The notes beneath the pieces are model-generated. The model did no database searches, was not told where the DNA came from, and saw nothing but the letters and a program-made list of their open reading frames with translations. Made by a program: the position numbers and the translations under genes. Positions 8,165 through 16,371 of a stretch of DNA of 33,034 bases are shown piece after piece. Position 1 is the first letter of the stretch. Each line of letters opens with the position of its first letter. This stretch comes from Bacteroidota bacterium (lineage in GTDB: Bacteria; Bacteroidota; Bacteroidia; Sphingobacteriales; Sphingobacteriaceae): positions 1 through 33,034 of the forward strand of contig JABDEQ010000021.1 of assembly GCA_013286985.1 (NCBI GenBank). Reading direction: 5' to 3'.

Positions 8165-8314
8165 AATTTATTTGCAGAAATGTCCTAATCATTCCCTGTA
8201 CTAATTTATAAGTTTTTATTATTGTACTGTTGTTGCTGTGCGCATTATTCTGTTTTTTTTTGCAGGTTTTACGTACAGCTAGCCGGAACATTATTTTATT
8301 TAAAGATCCCTGAA

Positions 8315-9430
8315 ATGAAGATAGAAACCATTGCCATACACGCGGCTAATCATGTTGATGCATCGTCAAAAGCCGTTATCCAGCCTATCGTGCTTTCCAC
8401 AACCTTTGAACGGGCCGCAGATGGCACTTACCCGGGTGGACATGTTTACAGCCGCTCAAGCAACCCAAACAGGACGTTACTTGAAAACGTACTGGCTAAA
8501 CTGGAAGGCGGAACTGATGCTGCAGCTTTTGCTTCGGGAAATGCGGCAGGTATGGCTGTATTTCAATCGCTCCCGGCAGGCACGCATATCATTGCACCCG
8601 ACGATATGTACCATGGTTTGCGCAACCAGCTTAAAAATCTGTTTGCGGGAATTCTGACGTTTGATTTTATAGACATTAATGATACCGAGCTATTGCAAAA
8701 GCATATTAAACCAGAAACGGGCCTAATATGGATAGAAACACCATCGAACCCGCTGCTTAAGGTTACTGATATTAAGAAAGTAGTTGCCATAGCCCATAAG
8801 CAAAATATTATGGTAGTCTGCGATAATACCTTCTCCACTCCTATCTGTCAGCAACCATTAGCGCTTGGGGCAGATCTGGTAATGCACTCATCAACCAAAT
8901 ATTTTGGCGGCCATAGCGATTTGATGGGTGGTGCTTTAATTACTAAAGAAAAAAATGAAAAATGGTTGAAAATAAGGCAGATACAGGAAATGGGCGGCGC
9001 GATACCCTCGCCAATGGATTGCTATATGCTGGCGCGCAGTATTAAAACGCTGCCTTATCGCATGCGCGGCCATGTTCAAAATGCACAATTACTTGCTGAG
9101 TTTTTAGAAAAACACCCGAAAGTTGAAAAAGTAATGTATCCGGGCCTGCTTTCTCATCCTCAGCATGAAATTTCAAAACAGCAAATGTCGGACTTTGGCG
9201 GGATGCTGTCCTTTTGTGTAAAAGGCGGACCTGAAGAAGCTAAACGGGTTATTAACAGTCTTAAACTGTTCACACAGGCAACCAGTTTGGGAGGTGTTGA
9301 AAGCTTAATCGAACACCGTGCATCCGTTGAGGGCCCTGATACCAAAACACCATTCAATTTATTAAGAGTCTCCGTAGGCCTTGAACATATTGATGATTTA
9401 ATTGATGACCTAACTGTTGCCCTGGGATAA
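8315..9430 (+). CDS. Cys/Met-metabolism PLP enzyme (cystathionine gamma-synthase/lyase type)
   Basis: A 371-residue fold-type I PLP enzyme of the trans-sulfuration family. The PLP lysine is K195 in MHSSTKYFGGHSDLMGG. Other family motifs are YSRSSNPNRTLLE near residue 45, ASGNAAGMAVF, IETPSNPLL, DNTFSTP, and a C-terminal SLGGVESLIEHRAS block. The family covers cystathionine gamma-synthase, gamma- and beta-lyase, methionine gamma-lyase and O-acetylhomoserine sulfhydrylase. Sequence alone does not settle which reaction it catalyses; synthase/lyase is the most likely. The ATG at 8315 is used because the 31 preceding in-frame residues are Cys/Phe-rich and unlike the family. Confidence 0.88.
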   Translation: MKIETIAIHAANHVDASSKAVIQPIVLSTTFERAADGTYPGGHVYSRSSNPNRTLLENVLAKLEGGTDAAAFASGNAAGMAVFQSLPAGTHIIAPDDMYHGLRNQLKNLFAGILTFDFIDINDTELLQKHIKPETGLIWIETPSNPLLKVTDIKKVVAIAHKQNIMVVCDNTFSTPICQQPLALGADLVMHSSTKYFGGHSDLMGGALITKEKNEKWLKIRQIQEMGGAIPSPMDCYMLARSIKTLPYRMRGHVQNAQLLAEFLEKHPKVEKVMYPGLLSHPQHEISKQQMSDFGGMLSFCVKGGPEEAKRVINSLKLFTQATSLGGVESLIEHRASVEGPDTKTPFNLLRVSVGLEHIDDLIDDLTVALG

Positions 9431-9441
9431 TATTAAGACTA

Positions 9442-9463
9442 AGGCAGGCAGTACTGCCTGCCT
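9442..9463. terminator. GC-rich palindrome between convergent genes
   Basis: A fully self-complementary 22-mer (AGGCAGGCAG-TA-CTGCCTGCCT) sits 11 bp after the PLP-enzyme stop and 11 bp before the end of the convergent DinB gene. Realistic folding gives a 9-bp stem with a 4-nt loop. The T-runs are weak on both sides, so termination is likely but not certain. Confidence 0.6.
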
Positions 9464-9474
9464 GCTATGGCCTT

Positions 9475-9981
9475 TTAATCATATTTCATGGCATCTTTCC
9501 CCATCCCTCTTCTTAAAATGCCTATTTGACCAATAGTATAAGCCTGGTGATGGTTAATAAAAGCCCATAAACCGGCCACGGTATCATCATAAGGAAAAAT
9601 TGGATGATTACTAATGATCACTTTGTTTAACGCATCTTCGGGCAAGTTTTCCAAACCGGTCCTTATTGGCAGATTTATTTCGTTCCACTTCTGTTTAATT
9701 TGTTCCAACGTTGGGAACTCCCCTTTTGGGGCGTTAATCTCCTCGGGGGTTGAGGCATTTTTTTGCAAAAAATGCTCCATCCATGGAATTATCACATCGG
9801 CACCGCTAATCCTGACCAGATTTCGCTGCGCCCATAGCAAATGCCCCGCCAGCCATTTTACATTATTCATCGGCGCTAAAATAGATTGGTTCGATTCTGC
9901 ATCGCTAATATCTGCTATAACATTGTTAAATAACAAGTTATGTAAATCATATTGGGCAATTAATTGTTTTTTGGCAGTCAT
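9475..9981 (-). CDS. DinB-like four-helix protein
   Basis: A 168-residue member of the DinB superfamily, different from the one at 7709. Metal-ligand candidates are H47 in VKWLAGHLLWAQRNL and H144/H145 in INHHQAYTIGQIGILRRG. The HHxxYxxGQI block is typical of this family in Bacteroidota. I chose the ATG at 9981; the upstream in-frame extension (22 residues) is not family-like and lies in the intergenic region shared with the divergent AraC gene. The function is unknown; thiol transfer or detoxification is only a family-based possibility. Confidence 0.8.
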   Translation of the reverse strand: MTAKKQLIAQYDLHNLLFNNVIADISDAESNQSILAPMNNVKWLAGHLLWAQRNLVRISGADVIIPWMEHFLQKNASTPEEINAPKGEFPTLEQIKQKWNEINLPIRTGLENLPEDALNKVIISNHPIFPYDDTVAGLWAFINHHQAYTIGQIGILRRGMGKDAMKYD

Positions 9982-10151
9982 GATGTTGAATTTTGTTTCA
10001 ACAAAGCTATTGCAAAAAAAGCCACCTAAAGGGGCCAAATACGCCATAATTAAGGTTGATATGCGACTTTATTTTATGGAGATAATGGCAATATAGGCAT
10101 TTCAGCCTCAAATAAAAATTAACAAGATATAGTGATTTGGTTTGAATTATG

Positions 10152-10159
10152 TAACTTTA
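10152..10159 (+). promoter_or_regulatory. Possible -7 element for the AraC gene
   Basis: TAACTTTA lies only 4 nt before the ATG at 10164 and matches the TAnnTTTG consensus except for the last base. If it is used, the transcript would be leaderless or nearly so. No clear -33 element is visible. Confidence 0.27.
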
Positions 10160-10163
10160 CCAT

Positions 10164-11066
10164 ATGGCAGAAACGGAAACATTACAGCAATTTTATCAGA
10201 ACAAATTTCAATGCGTTCCTGAAAACCTGGGACAGGATCTGGGGCATTTCAATGTATTCAAAATAGATAGCGGCCTGGAACAAAAAACAAAAGCTATAAA
10301 ATACAGCCGCAGAGATTTTTATAAGATTAGTCTGTTACGTGGTAAAACTATTTATCATTACGCCGATAAAAGCATTGAAGTAGATGGTGCTGCGCTTATA
10401 TTTTTCAATCCGCAAGTGCCCTACACCATTGAACACTTATCGGATGAACGATCTGGCTTTTTCTGCATTTTTAAAGAATCTTTTTTTTCCGAAATACTCC
10501 GCACGGGGATTAATGAACTGCCCATGTTTGCCATTGGCAGTAAACCAGCTTATATTCTGACAGCTGATCAGGACACTTATATCAGCAATATCTTTGAAAA
10601 AGCAATTGCTGAAATTAATTCTGACTACCGGTTTAAATACGACCTGCTGCGCAATTACGTAACCGAAATGATTCATTATGCGATGAAAATAGAGCCTTCA
10701 GAAACGCTTTACAGGCATCCTGATGCTAATTCGCGCATTACTGCCGTTTTTACAGAGTTGCTTGAACGCCAATTCCCTATTGAATCACCTGCACAGCGCT
10801 TTAACATGCGCTCTGCTAAAGATTTTGCTGATCAACTAGCCGTACATGTTAATCATTTAAATCGTGCTATACGCCGCACCACGGGCAAAACTACAACCGA
10901 CCATATATTTGAACGGCTAACCAGCGAAGCAAAGGCCCTTTTAAAGCACACCAACTGGAATATTTCGGAAATAAGTTATAGTCTTGGCTTTGAAGAGCCA
11001 ACGCATTTTAATAACTTTTTTAAAAAACACACCCAAACCACACCATCAGCCTTTAGAATTGTTTGA
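10164..11066 (+). CDS. AraC-family transcriptional regulator
   Basis: A 300-residue regulator. The N-terminal ~190 residues look like a cupin-type sensing domain (KIDSGLEQKTKAIKYSRRDFYKIS, then AALIFFNPQVPYTIEH). The C-terminal ~100 residues carry the paired helix-turn-helix of AraC proteins (SAKDFADQLAVHVNHLNRAI near residue 213 and ISEISYSLGFEEPTHFNNFF near residue 272), ending in the usual TPSAFR. The ligand is unknown. It is followed 81 bp later, on the same strand, by a short-chain dehydrogenase. That pairing is common in Bacteroidota, and the dehydrogenase is the most likely target. Confidence 0.9.
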   Translation: MAETETLQQFYQNKFQCVPENLGQDLGHFNVFKIDSGLEQKTKAIKYSRRDFYKISLLRGKTIYHYADKSIEVDGAALIFFNPQVPYTIEHLSDERSGFFCIFKESFFSEILRTGINELPMFAIGSKPAYILTADQDTYISNIFEKAIAEINSDYRFKYDLLRNYVTEMIHYAMKIEPSETLYRHPDANSRITAVFTELLERQFPIESPAQRFNMRSAKDFADQLAVHVNHLNRAIRRTTGKTTTDHIFERLTSEAKALLKHTNWNISEISYSLGFEEPTHFNNFFKKHTQTTPSAFRIV

Positions 11067-11118
11067 ATTTTGTAAGCATTGGTTTGAAAGATATAATCAA
11101 TGCAGCCCTTTTGCACCG

Positions 11119-11126
11119 TAATTTTG
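11119..11126 (+). promoter_or_regulatory. Putative -7 element for the short-chain dehydrogenase
   Basis: TAATTTTG matches TAnnTTTG exactly and lies 21 nt before the ATG at 11148, downstream of the AraC gene. It suggests the dehydrogenase has its own promoter. The -33 region is not recognisable, which would fit an activator-dependent promoter, although that is speculation. Confidence 0.4.
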
Positions 11127-11147
11127 TATCAACAAAAACCAATCAAA

Positions 11148-11990
11148 ATGACAGAACATAACAAAGTATGGTTTATAACCGGGGCCTCAAAAGGATTTGG
11201 TTTAAGCCTTGTAAAACAATTACTATCACAGGGGCAAAAAGTTGCTGCAACTTCCAGAAATATTGAAGAACTTAATAACGCAGTTAACCAGGTATCGGCC
11301 AATTTTCTTCCGTTGAAAGTTGATTTGGCCGATGAGGCGAGCGTAGCCGATGCTATTCTGAAAACCAATTGCACCTTTGGCCGAATTGACGTGGTTATTA
11401 ATAACGCCGGTTATGGTATAGGTGGCAGCATTGAGGAATTAACAGACAGAGAAGTGAGGAATTGCTTTGACATTAATGTTTTCGGTACGTTAAACGTAAT
11501 ACGCAGTGTGATGCCTTACCTTCGTAAACAACGATCAGGGCACATCATCAACGTTTCATCCATTGCTGGTATTACCGGTGGCATCGGATGGGCCTTATAT
11601 ACGGCCACAAAATTTGCAATAGTGGGCCTATCAGAAGTATTGGCAGAGGATGTAAAAACCTTAGGTATAAAGGTTACCGTTGTTGCACCCGGCGCATTCC
11701 GTACCAGTTTCTTAACCCAGGACTCTTTAGTATTGGCAAAACATGTAATTGAAGACTACCAGGAGGTAAGGGCATCGCATGCCAGGTATCAAAAGCTTGA
11801 CGGCAACCAGCCCGGCGACCCTGAAAAAGCAGCTGCGGCGATGATAAAAATTGCTTTTGACGAAACGCCGCCGGTACATCTTTTATTGGGCGAAGACGCC
11901 TATAACCGCGCCATGCAAAAACTCGAATTACTTGATAAAACATTCAGGTTTAATGAAGAATTATCAAAGTCAATGGCCTACCAGGGATAA
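11148..11990 (+). CDS. Short-chain dehydrogenase/reductase
   Basis: A 280-residue classical SDR oxidoreductase using NAD(P)H. The cofactor loop is TGASKGFG (residues 11-18), followed by NNAG at 85-88. The catalytic triad is S137/S138, Y151 and K155 in the YTATK motif. The basic residues after the TGASKG loop (TSRN) suggest NADP preference. The C-terminal ~90 residues are longer than the core and contain GDPEKAAAAMIKIAFDE, typical of SDRs annotated as oxidoreductases of unknown substrate. The ATG at 11148 gives the proper Rossmann start; the 16 upstream in-frame residues run through the -7 element and are rejected. It is probably controlled by the AraC regulator upstream. Confidence 0.88.
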   Translation: MTEHNKVWFITGASKGFGLSLVKQLLSQGQKVAATSRNIEELNNAVNQVSANFLPLKVDLADEASVADAILKTNCTFGRIDVVINNAGYGIGGSIEELTDREVRNCFDINVFGTLNVIRSVMPYLRKQRSGHIINVSSIAGITGGIGWALYTATKFAIVGLSEVLAEDVKTLGIKVTVVAPGAFRTSFLTQDSLVLAKHVIEDYQEVRASHARYQKLDGNQPGDPEKAAAAMIKIAFDETPPVHLLLGEDAYNRAMQKLELLDKTFRFNEELSKSMAYQG

Positions 11991-12060
11991 TTACCTGTAG
12001 GTTAATTAACGAATTATTTTTCCTCATGGAGGTCATCCTTAAAAAACAGGAAAATAGCCC

Positions 12061-12104
12061 GAACAAACAAACGCGATTTGATTCAAATCGCGTTTGTTTG
12101 TTTT
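12061..12104 (+). terminator. Strong terminator closing the metabolic region
   Basis: A near-perfect 20-bp stem (12062-12081 with 12083-12102, core ACGCGATTTG / CAAATCGCGT) has a minimal loop and a TTTT tail. It lies 70 bp after the dehydrogenase stop. It insulates the polysaccharide locus from upstream transcription. Confidence 0.85.
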
Positions 12105-12543
12105 AAGCTTACTCATCTTCAGCCCTCTGCATTGTTTGAAGCATAAAATTGCGTTTCCCGCTAACTTATTAAAGAATAGTTACGTATAAATGTTGGTAAA
12201 TGGGAAACTGGGAGAAATATTTGACTATTAGCATCGATTTAAAAAAAATAAATCGGTAACATTTTGATTTAATAATTTATTGAGATTAATGCGAAGTAAA
12301 CTAAATGTAATGATTTTATTACTTCTTAAATAACCAATATTTTCCTATTGATTAATGTTAATAAAAATATCCAAATACATGCGTTTTTTTAAATAAAACA
12401 CACGTATTATTGTTTTTTTAATAATCAAAATTCATTTTTTTGAATTATTTTAAAGATTCCCTAATATCATTTAAACATAGATATTAACCCTTTTTTAACT
12501 CAGCAACGAAATTAAGAGTTGTGACTGAGAACAGCGAAGCTAT
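12105..12543. other. AT-rich gene-free region with presumed promoter/leader of the polysaccharide operon
   Basis: About 440 bp with no credible gene and visibly very AT-rich sequence. It must contain the promoter for the operon starting at 12544, but I cannot single out a clear -33/-7 pair. It contains a small inverted repeat AATTCA-T6-TGAATT (12429-12446) and a bulged hairpin at 12499-12529. A leader of this size in front of a locus that encodes its own UpxY/NusG paralog is where an antitermination recognition element would be expected. Confidence 0.5.
12499..12529 (+). promoter_or_regulatory. Bulged leader hairpin just before the Wza-like gene
   Basis: CTCAG-CAAC (12499-12507) pairs with GTTG (12518-12521) and CTGAG (12525-12529), leaving a 3-nt bulge (TGA) and a 10-nt loop. 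It ends 14 nt before the first ATG of the operon and has no T-run, so it is not a simple terminator. It could be a recognition hairpin or a translation-control element; its role is unknown. Confidence 0.35.
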
Positions 12544-13386
12544 ATGAAATTCTTAAAAACCGGCTTGTATTCATCACTGACCATTTTTATAGTAATGTTA
12601 ACTATGAATTCATGTGTCGATAGTAAAAAGTTAGCATACTTTAATAATGTTAAAAGGGACACTACTATTCAAATGCAGGCTATACCGCCAATATTTAAAA
12701 TAAACAAGAATGATTTACTCCAAATTACTATTGAAAGTTTGGATGTACAAGCTATGGCTGTATTAAATCAAACCAATGGCAGTCCAACAGTATCATCAGC
12801 AGGATCAGCACAAACCGGGGTTGGGATGTCTCCCGCTACCGGAGCAACACCAACAACTGGAAACATTACAGGTAACCTGGTTAATGAGAAAGGAAACATC
12901 ACTTTACCTTTACTTGGCATTGTTAAAGCCGAAGGGCTAACCAAAGAGGAGCTTGAAGCTGAAATCAGAAAAGAGCTTATCGACAAAAAGATAGTATTAG
13001 ACCCCATAGTTACCATACGTATACTTAATTACAAGATAACCATATTAGGCGAAGTCAATCATCCGGGAGTAATCCCTGTTCCAAACGAAAAAATCACACT
13101 GCCTGAAGCAATTGGTTTGGCGGCCGATTTAACACCCTTTGGCAGACGCGACAATGTTTTGCTGGCACGGCTTGTTGGAAACAAAATGGTTTACAAACGT
13201 TTCAGTTTGAATGATGACAAGTTATTCGATAAGGATTTATATTACCTGCAAAATAACGACTTAATTTATGTAGAGGGTAATAAAGCAAAAGCTGGTCAAA
13301 GCGATAGAAGTGCTCAAACTATTCCAATTTTTTTAAGCGCGGTATCATTACTGGCAGTTATATTATCATTGGCCATTCGCAGATAA
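12544..13386 (+). CDS. Polysaccharide export lipoprotein (Wza-like)
   Basis: A 280-residue outer-membrane polysaccharide export protein. A lipoprotein signal peptide ends in the lipobox LTMNSC, with C24 as the lipidated residue. A Poly_export domain (residues ~50-165, including FKINKNDLLQITIESLD and GNITLPLLGIVKAEGLT) has a low-complexity Gly/Thr/Ser/Pro insert near 85-110. An SLBB-type domain (YKITILGEVNHPGVIPVPNEK, about 168-255) follows, and a hydrophobic C-terminal helix (FLSAVSLLAVILSLAI) ends in RR. The terminal helix resembles the outer-membrane-spanning helix of Wza. It is the first gene of the operon and is followed 13 bp later by its usual partner, the Wzc-like kinase. Confidence 0.92.
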   Translation: MKFLKTGLYSSLTIFIVMLTMNSCVDSKKLAYFNNVKRDTTIQMQAIPPIFKINKNDLLQITIESLDVQAMAVLNQTNGSPTVSSAGSAQTGVGMSPATGATPTTGNITGNLVNEKGNITLPLLGIVKAEGLTKEELEAEIRKELIDKKIVLDPIVTIRILNYKITILGEVNHPGVIPVPNEKITLPEAIGLAADLTPFGRRDNVLLARLVGNKMVYKRFSLNDDKLFDKDLYYLQNNDLIYVEGNKAKAGQSDRSAQTIPIFLSAVSLLAVILSLAIRR

Positions 13387-13399
13387 AAATTAATTATTG

Positions 13400-15823
13400 A
13401 TGAACGACTCAAGGAGGGAAAATCCAGATCATGTTGAATTGGATGAATCGAATAACTTTTTTAAGGATATTTCTTATCGCTACGTGCCATATTGGCCAAT
13501 ATTTTTATTTGCCTTTTTTTTATCAATAGCCGGCGCATGGATATATCTTCATTATCAAACGCCTATTTATGAAGCAAATGCATCCATTTTATTAAAAGAT
13601 GAAAAAAACGATAGTGAAGGATCCAATATATTAGAATCCCTAAACGTTTCTGGAACAAAAAAAAATGTCGAAAATGAACTTGTTGTACTGAAGGCTCATT
13701 CTTTAATGCGACAAGTGGTTACAGAAATGGGGTTATATGCCCAGATTTATCAGAAAGGGAAGGTTCGGGATATACTTTCTTTCCCATCCTCTCCTGTTAA
13801 ATTTGTTGCCCTATATCCAGATAGTATAGCAGATGTTTCGCACCCCATTTTATTTGAATACCTCCCGGCAAAAAATGCTATTAAAATAGATAATAGAAAC
13901 TATCCTTTAAATACAACTGTTGAAACCCCATACGGGCTTTTTCAAATTTTCAAATCAGGCGATGCTACAAATTCATTTGTGGCAAATACCAAACATCCTT
14001 TTTCGCTTCAGTTAAAATCAGTAAAAACAGTTGCTAAACAGTTATCAGGTCCGTTTTCGGTATCTGCAAATTCAAAACAATCCACTGTTATTACGTTGAA
14101 GTTTAGTGATGAAAACCCGGAGCGGGCCGAGGCTATTCTCAATACTTTAATTAATGACTATAGCAAAAATGGGATAGAAGATAAAAACACTATTGCTTCA
14201 CATACCCTGCAGTTTTTAGAAGACAGGTTAAGAATTGTAAATGGGGAACTTTCTAAAGTTGAAGGAGATATACAACAATATAAATCCAAAGAAAACATTG
14301 TTGATATATCTGAAGAGGGTAAAATGTTTTTAACCAGTGTTCAGGAAAGCGACCTTAAAATAAATGAAATCAGCATTCAGCTATCTGTACTGGATGAAGT
14401 TGAAAAATATGTTGTAAAAAAAGGCGATGCTCCCGGAGTTGTACCGGGAACGGCCATGATTACCGATCAATTACTATCACAACTACTTTTAAAACTTTAT
14501 GAAGACGATTTGCAACTGGAAAGATTGAGGAAAGTTTCCGGGGAAAACTCGCCATCTATTATTGACATCAAAACTCAAATTGAACAGCTAAAACCAAGTA
14601 TTCTCGAAAATATCCATACTATCCGTCAAAACCTCCTGGCTTCGAGACTTCAATTGCAAAATAATAATAATAAACTCACTTCCTCTTTAAAGCAAGTTCC
14701 ACAAAAAGAACGTGCCCTGGTTGAAATTAGTCGCGATCAGTTAATTAAAAGCGGCATCTATTCATTTTTGTTGCAAAAACGGGAAGAGACGCAATTATCG
14801 TTGGCTGCATCAGTTTCTGATAGCCGTATTATTGACGCCGCCGAAACCAACCCCATTCCAATAAAGCCTGTTAAGAGTAATGTTTACCTTATTTGTTTGG
14901 TAATCGGCGTAATGTTATCCATATTTTTTGTACTGCTGCGTGAAGTTTATAATAAATTGGTGCTTTTCCGGTCAGAAATTAACAATGGTACATACGCTCC
15001 TATTATTGCGGAAATATTATTTGATCCGGGTGATGAACCTATAAAAATAAAAGACGGCAATAACACCATAATTGCAGAACAATTCAGAGCATTGCGGACA
15101 GCTTTAAGCTATGCCGGGATTCGTGATGATAAGAATGTTATCCTTACAACCTCTTCTATATCGGGTGAAGGAAAAAGCTTTATGGCCATTAACCTGGCTA
15201 TAGCAATGACTTTAGCAAATAAAAAGGTAGCATTACTTGAATTGGATCTACGTAAACCCAAATTTGCTAAAATGCTAAAAATATCAAGGGAAAATGGAAT
15301 TGCCGAATACCTTGTTGGATTAGCCACGATAGATGAAATTAAAAAACCCTTACCAGAAATACCCAATTTGTTTGTGTTTACAGCCGGATCAACAGCACCG
15401 AATCCTACTGAGTTATTGCTGGATAAAAAACTTGATTCTTTAATTGAGGAATTAAAAAAGGATTTTGACTACGTAATTATTGATTCTCCGCCGGTAAGTT
15501 TAATTACTGATGCTAAATTACTTAACGCATACGCCGACATTTGTTTATTTGTAGTACGTCATAATTATACGCCTAAGTTGTATTTAAAAATGATTGACGA
15601 AATCTATAATAGCAATCAACTAAATAATATAAATATCATTTTTAACGGCATAAAACCCCGCGGTATATTGGGCCAGGGATTGGGACCGGGTTTTGGCCAG
15701 GGTTACGGGTACGGGTACGGATATGGGTATGGTTACGGGTATAACTATGCAGAAGACGTTAAAAAGAACAAGTCAAATAATATATTCAAAAGTATAGGAA
15801 GAATATTCGGTAAAAAGCAATAA
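13400..15823 (+). CDS. Polysaccharide co-polymerase / tyrosine autokinase (Wzc-like)
   Basis: An 807-residue inner-membrane protein controlling chain length and export. A Wzz-type N-terminus has a first membrane helix at about 32-50, then a large periplasmic, partly coiled domain, and a second helix near 495-515. The cytoplasmic BY-kinase domain follows: Walker A SGEGKS (K592), Walker A' LLELDLRKPKF (D616) and Walker B YVIIDSPP (D695). The tail contains eight tyrosines alternating with glycine (residues 769-783), presumably the autophosphorylation cluster, followed by a lysine-rich end. The ATG at 13400 is preferred to the TTG just before it. It lies 13 bp after the Wza-like gene and 3 bp before the UpxY-like gene. 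Confidence 0.93.
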   Translation: MNDSRRENPDHVELDESNNFFKDISYRYVPYWPIFLFAFFLSIAGAWIYLHYQTPIYEANASILLKDEKNDSEGSNILESLNVSGTKKNVENELVVLKAHSLMRQVVTEMGLYAQIYQKGKVRDILSFPSSPVKFVALYPDSIADVSHPILFEYLPAKNAIKIDNRNYPLNTTVETPYGLFQIFKSGDATNSFVANTKHPFSLQLKSVKTVAKQLSGPFSVSANSKQSTVITLKFSDENPERAEAILNTLINDYSKNGIEDKNTIASHTLQFLEDRLRIVNGELSKVEGDIQQYKSKENIVDISEEGKMFLTSVQESDLKINEISIQLSVLDEVEKYVVKKGDAPGVVPGTAMITDQLLSQLLLKLYEDDLQLERLRKVSGENSPSIIDIKTQIEQLKPSILENIHTIRQNLLASRLQLQNNNNKLTSSLKQVPQKERALVEISRDQLIKSGIYSFLLQKREETQLSLAASVSDSRIIDAAETNPIPIKPVKSNVYLICLVIGVMLSIFFVLLREVYNKLVLFRSEINNGTYAPIIAEILFDPGDEPIKIKDGNNTIIAEQFRALRTALSYAGIRDDKNVILTTSSISGEGKSFMAINLAIAMTLANKKVALLELDLRKPKFAKMLKISRENGIAEYLVGLATIDEIKKPLPEIPNLFVFTAGSTAPNPTELLLDKKLDSLIEELKKDFDYVIIDSPPVSLITDAKLLNAYADICLFVVRHNYTPKLYLKMIDEIYNSNQLNNINIIFNGIKPRGILGQGLGPGFGQGYGYGYGYGYGYGYNYAEDVKKNKSNNIFKSIGRIFGKKQ
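15701..15742 (+). repeat. Seven tandem GGNTAY hexamers encoding Gly-Tyr
   Basis: Seven consecutive degenerate 6-bp units (GGT/GGG/GGA followed by TAC/TAT) encode (Gly-Tyr)x7 in the tail of the Wzc-like kinase, continued by Asn-Tyr. The third bases vary, so the peptide pattern seems to be selected. Unit-by-unit slippage would still be in frame and would change the number of tyrosines. Confidence 0.85.
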
Positions 15824-15826
15824 AAG

Positions 15827-16354
15827 ATGAATACGGCTGCTGTTATAAACGCTGAATTTGATAAACACTGGTATGTGGTTTACACAAAACCACGTTGGGA
15901 GAAAAAAGTGGCAGAATTGCTAACTATTAGCGGGTTTGAAAACTATTGCCCGCTTGATAAAGTAACCCGTCAATGGAGTGACAGGGAAAAAATTGTTATG
16001 GAACCTTTTTTCAAATCTTACGTGTTTGTTCGGGTTTCTGAACATCAGAAGTGGAAAGTCCCTGATCTTCCGGGTATTATCAGTTATGTATATTGGTTGG
16101 GTAAGCCGGCAATTGTTCCAACTGCAGAGATAGAACAAATCAAATCTTTCTTAAATACTTACGATAAAGTATTAATGAAGCCTTTAAACATTACAGCAGG
16201 CCATAAAATAAAAATTACCGCAGGTGCATTCAGAGACTTGCAGGGAATAGTTGTTGCATTGAAGGGGAAACAAATACAAATTGAAATACCCAGTTTAAAT
16301 ATTGCATTAATAGCAATGAGCGCCAATAGTGTGGAGATGGTTGACTCAATATAA
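15827..16354 (+). CDS. UpxY/NusG-like transcription antiterminator
   Basis: A 175-residue specialised NusG paralog. The N-terminal NGN domain (HWYVVYTKPRWEKKVAELL, then ENYCPLDKVTRQWSDREK and EPFFKSYVFVRV, about residues 14-110) would bind RNA polymerase. The C-terminal KOW module is about 120-165 (ITAGHKIKITAGAFRDLQGIVV). UpxY and LoaP relatives allow polymerase to read through long polysaccharide operons; that is the likely role here, acting on this locus. It sits third in the operon, after the export genes, rather than first as in Bacteroides capsule loci. It starts 3 bp after the kinase stop. Confidence 0.9.
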   Translation: MNTAAVINAEFDKHWYVVYTKPRWEKKVAELLTISGFENYCPLDKVTRQWSDREKIVMEPFFKSYVFVRVSEHQKWKVPDLPGIISYVYWLGKPAIVPTAEIEQIKSFLNTYDKVLMKPLNITAGHKIKITAGAFRDLQGIVVALKGKQIQIEIPSLNIALIAMSANSVEMVDSI

Positions 16355-16371
16355 AATAACGGTTATTCAAA

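Noticed and set aside
8222..8314. N-terminal extension of the PLP enzyme
   Set aside because: The 31 extra residues are rich in Cys and Phe, do not resemble a targeting signal, and the family normally begins at the MKIETIAIHA start.
9442..9463. 22-bp palindrome as a recombination or attachment site
   Set aside because: Its position between two convergent gene ends is explained by termination, and no integrase or element boundary is nearby.
12429..12446. AATTCA-T6-TGAATT hairpin as a terminator
   Set aside because: The stem is only 6 bp and AT-rich, no T-run follows it, and a strong terminator already exists at 12061-12104.
15701..15742. Tandem hexamers as a CRISPR-like or intergenic satellite array
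   Set aside because: The units are contiguous without spacers, in frame, and encode the Gly-Tyr tail of the kinase.
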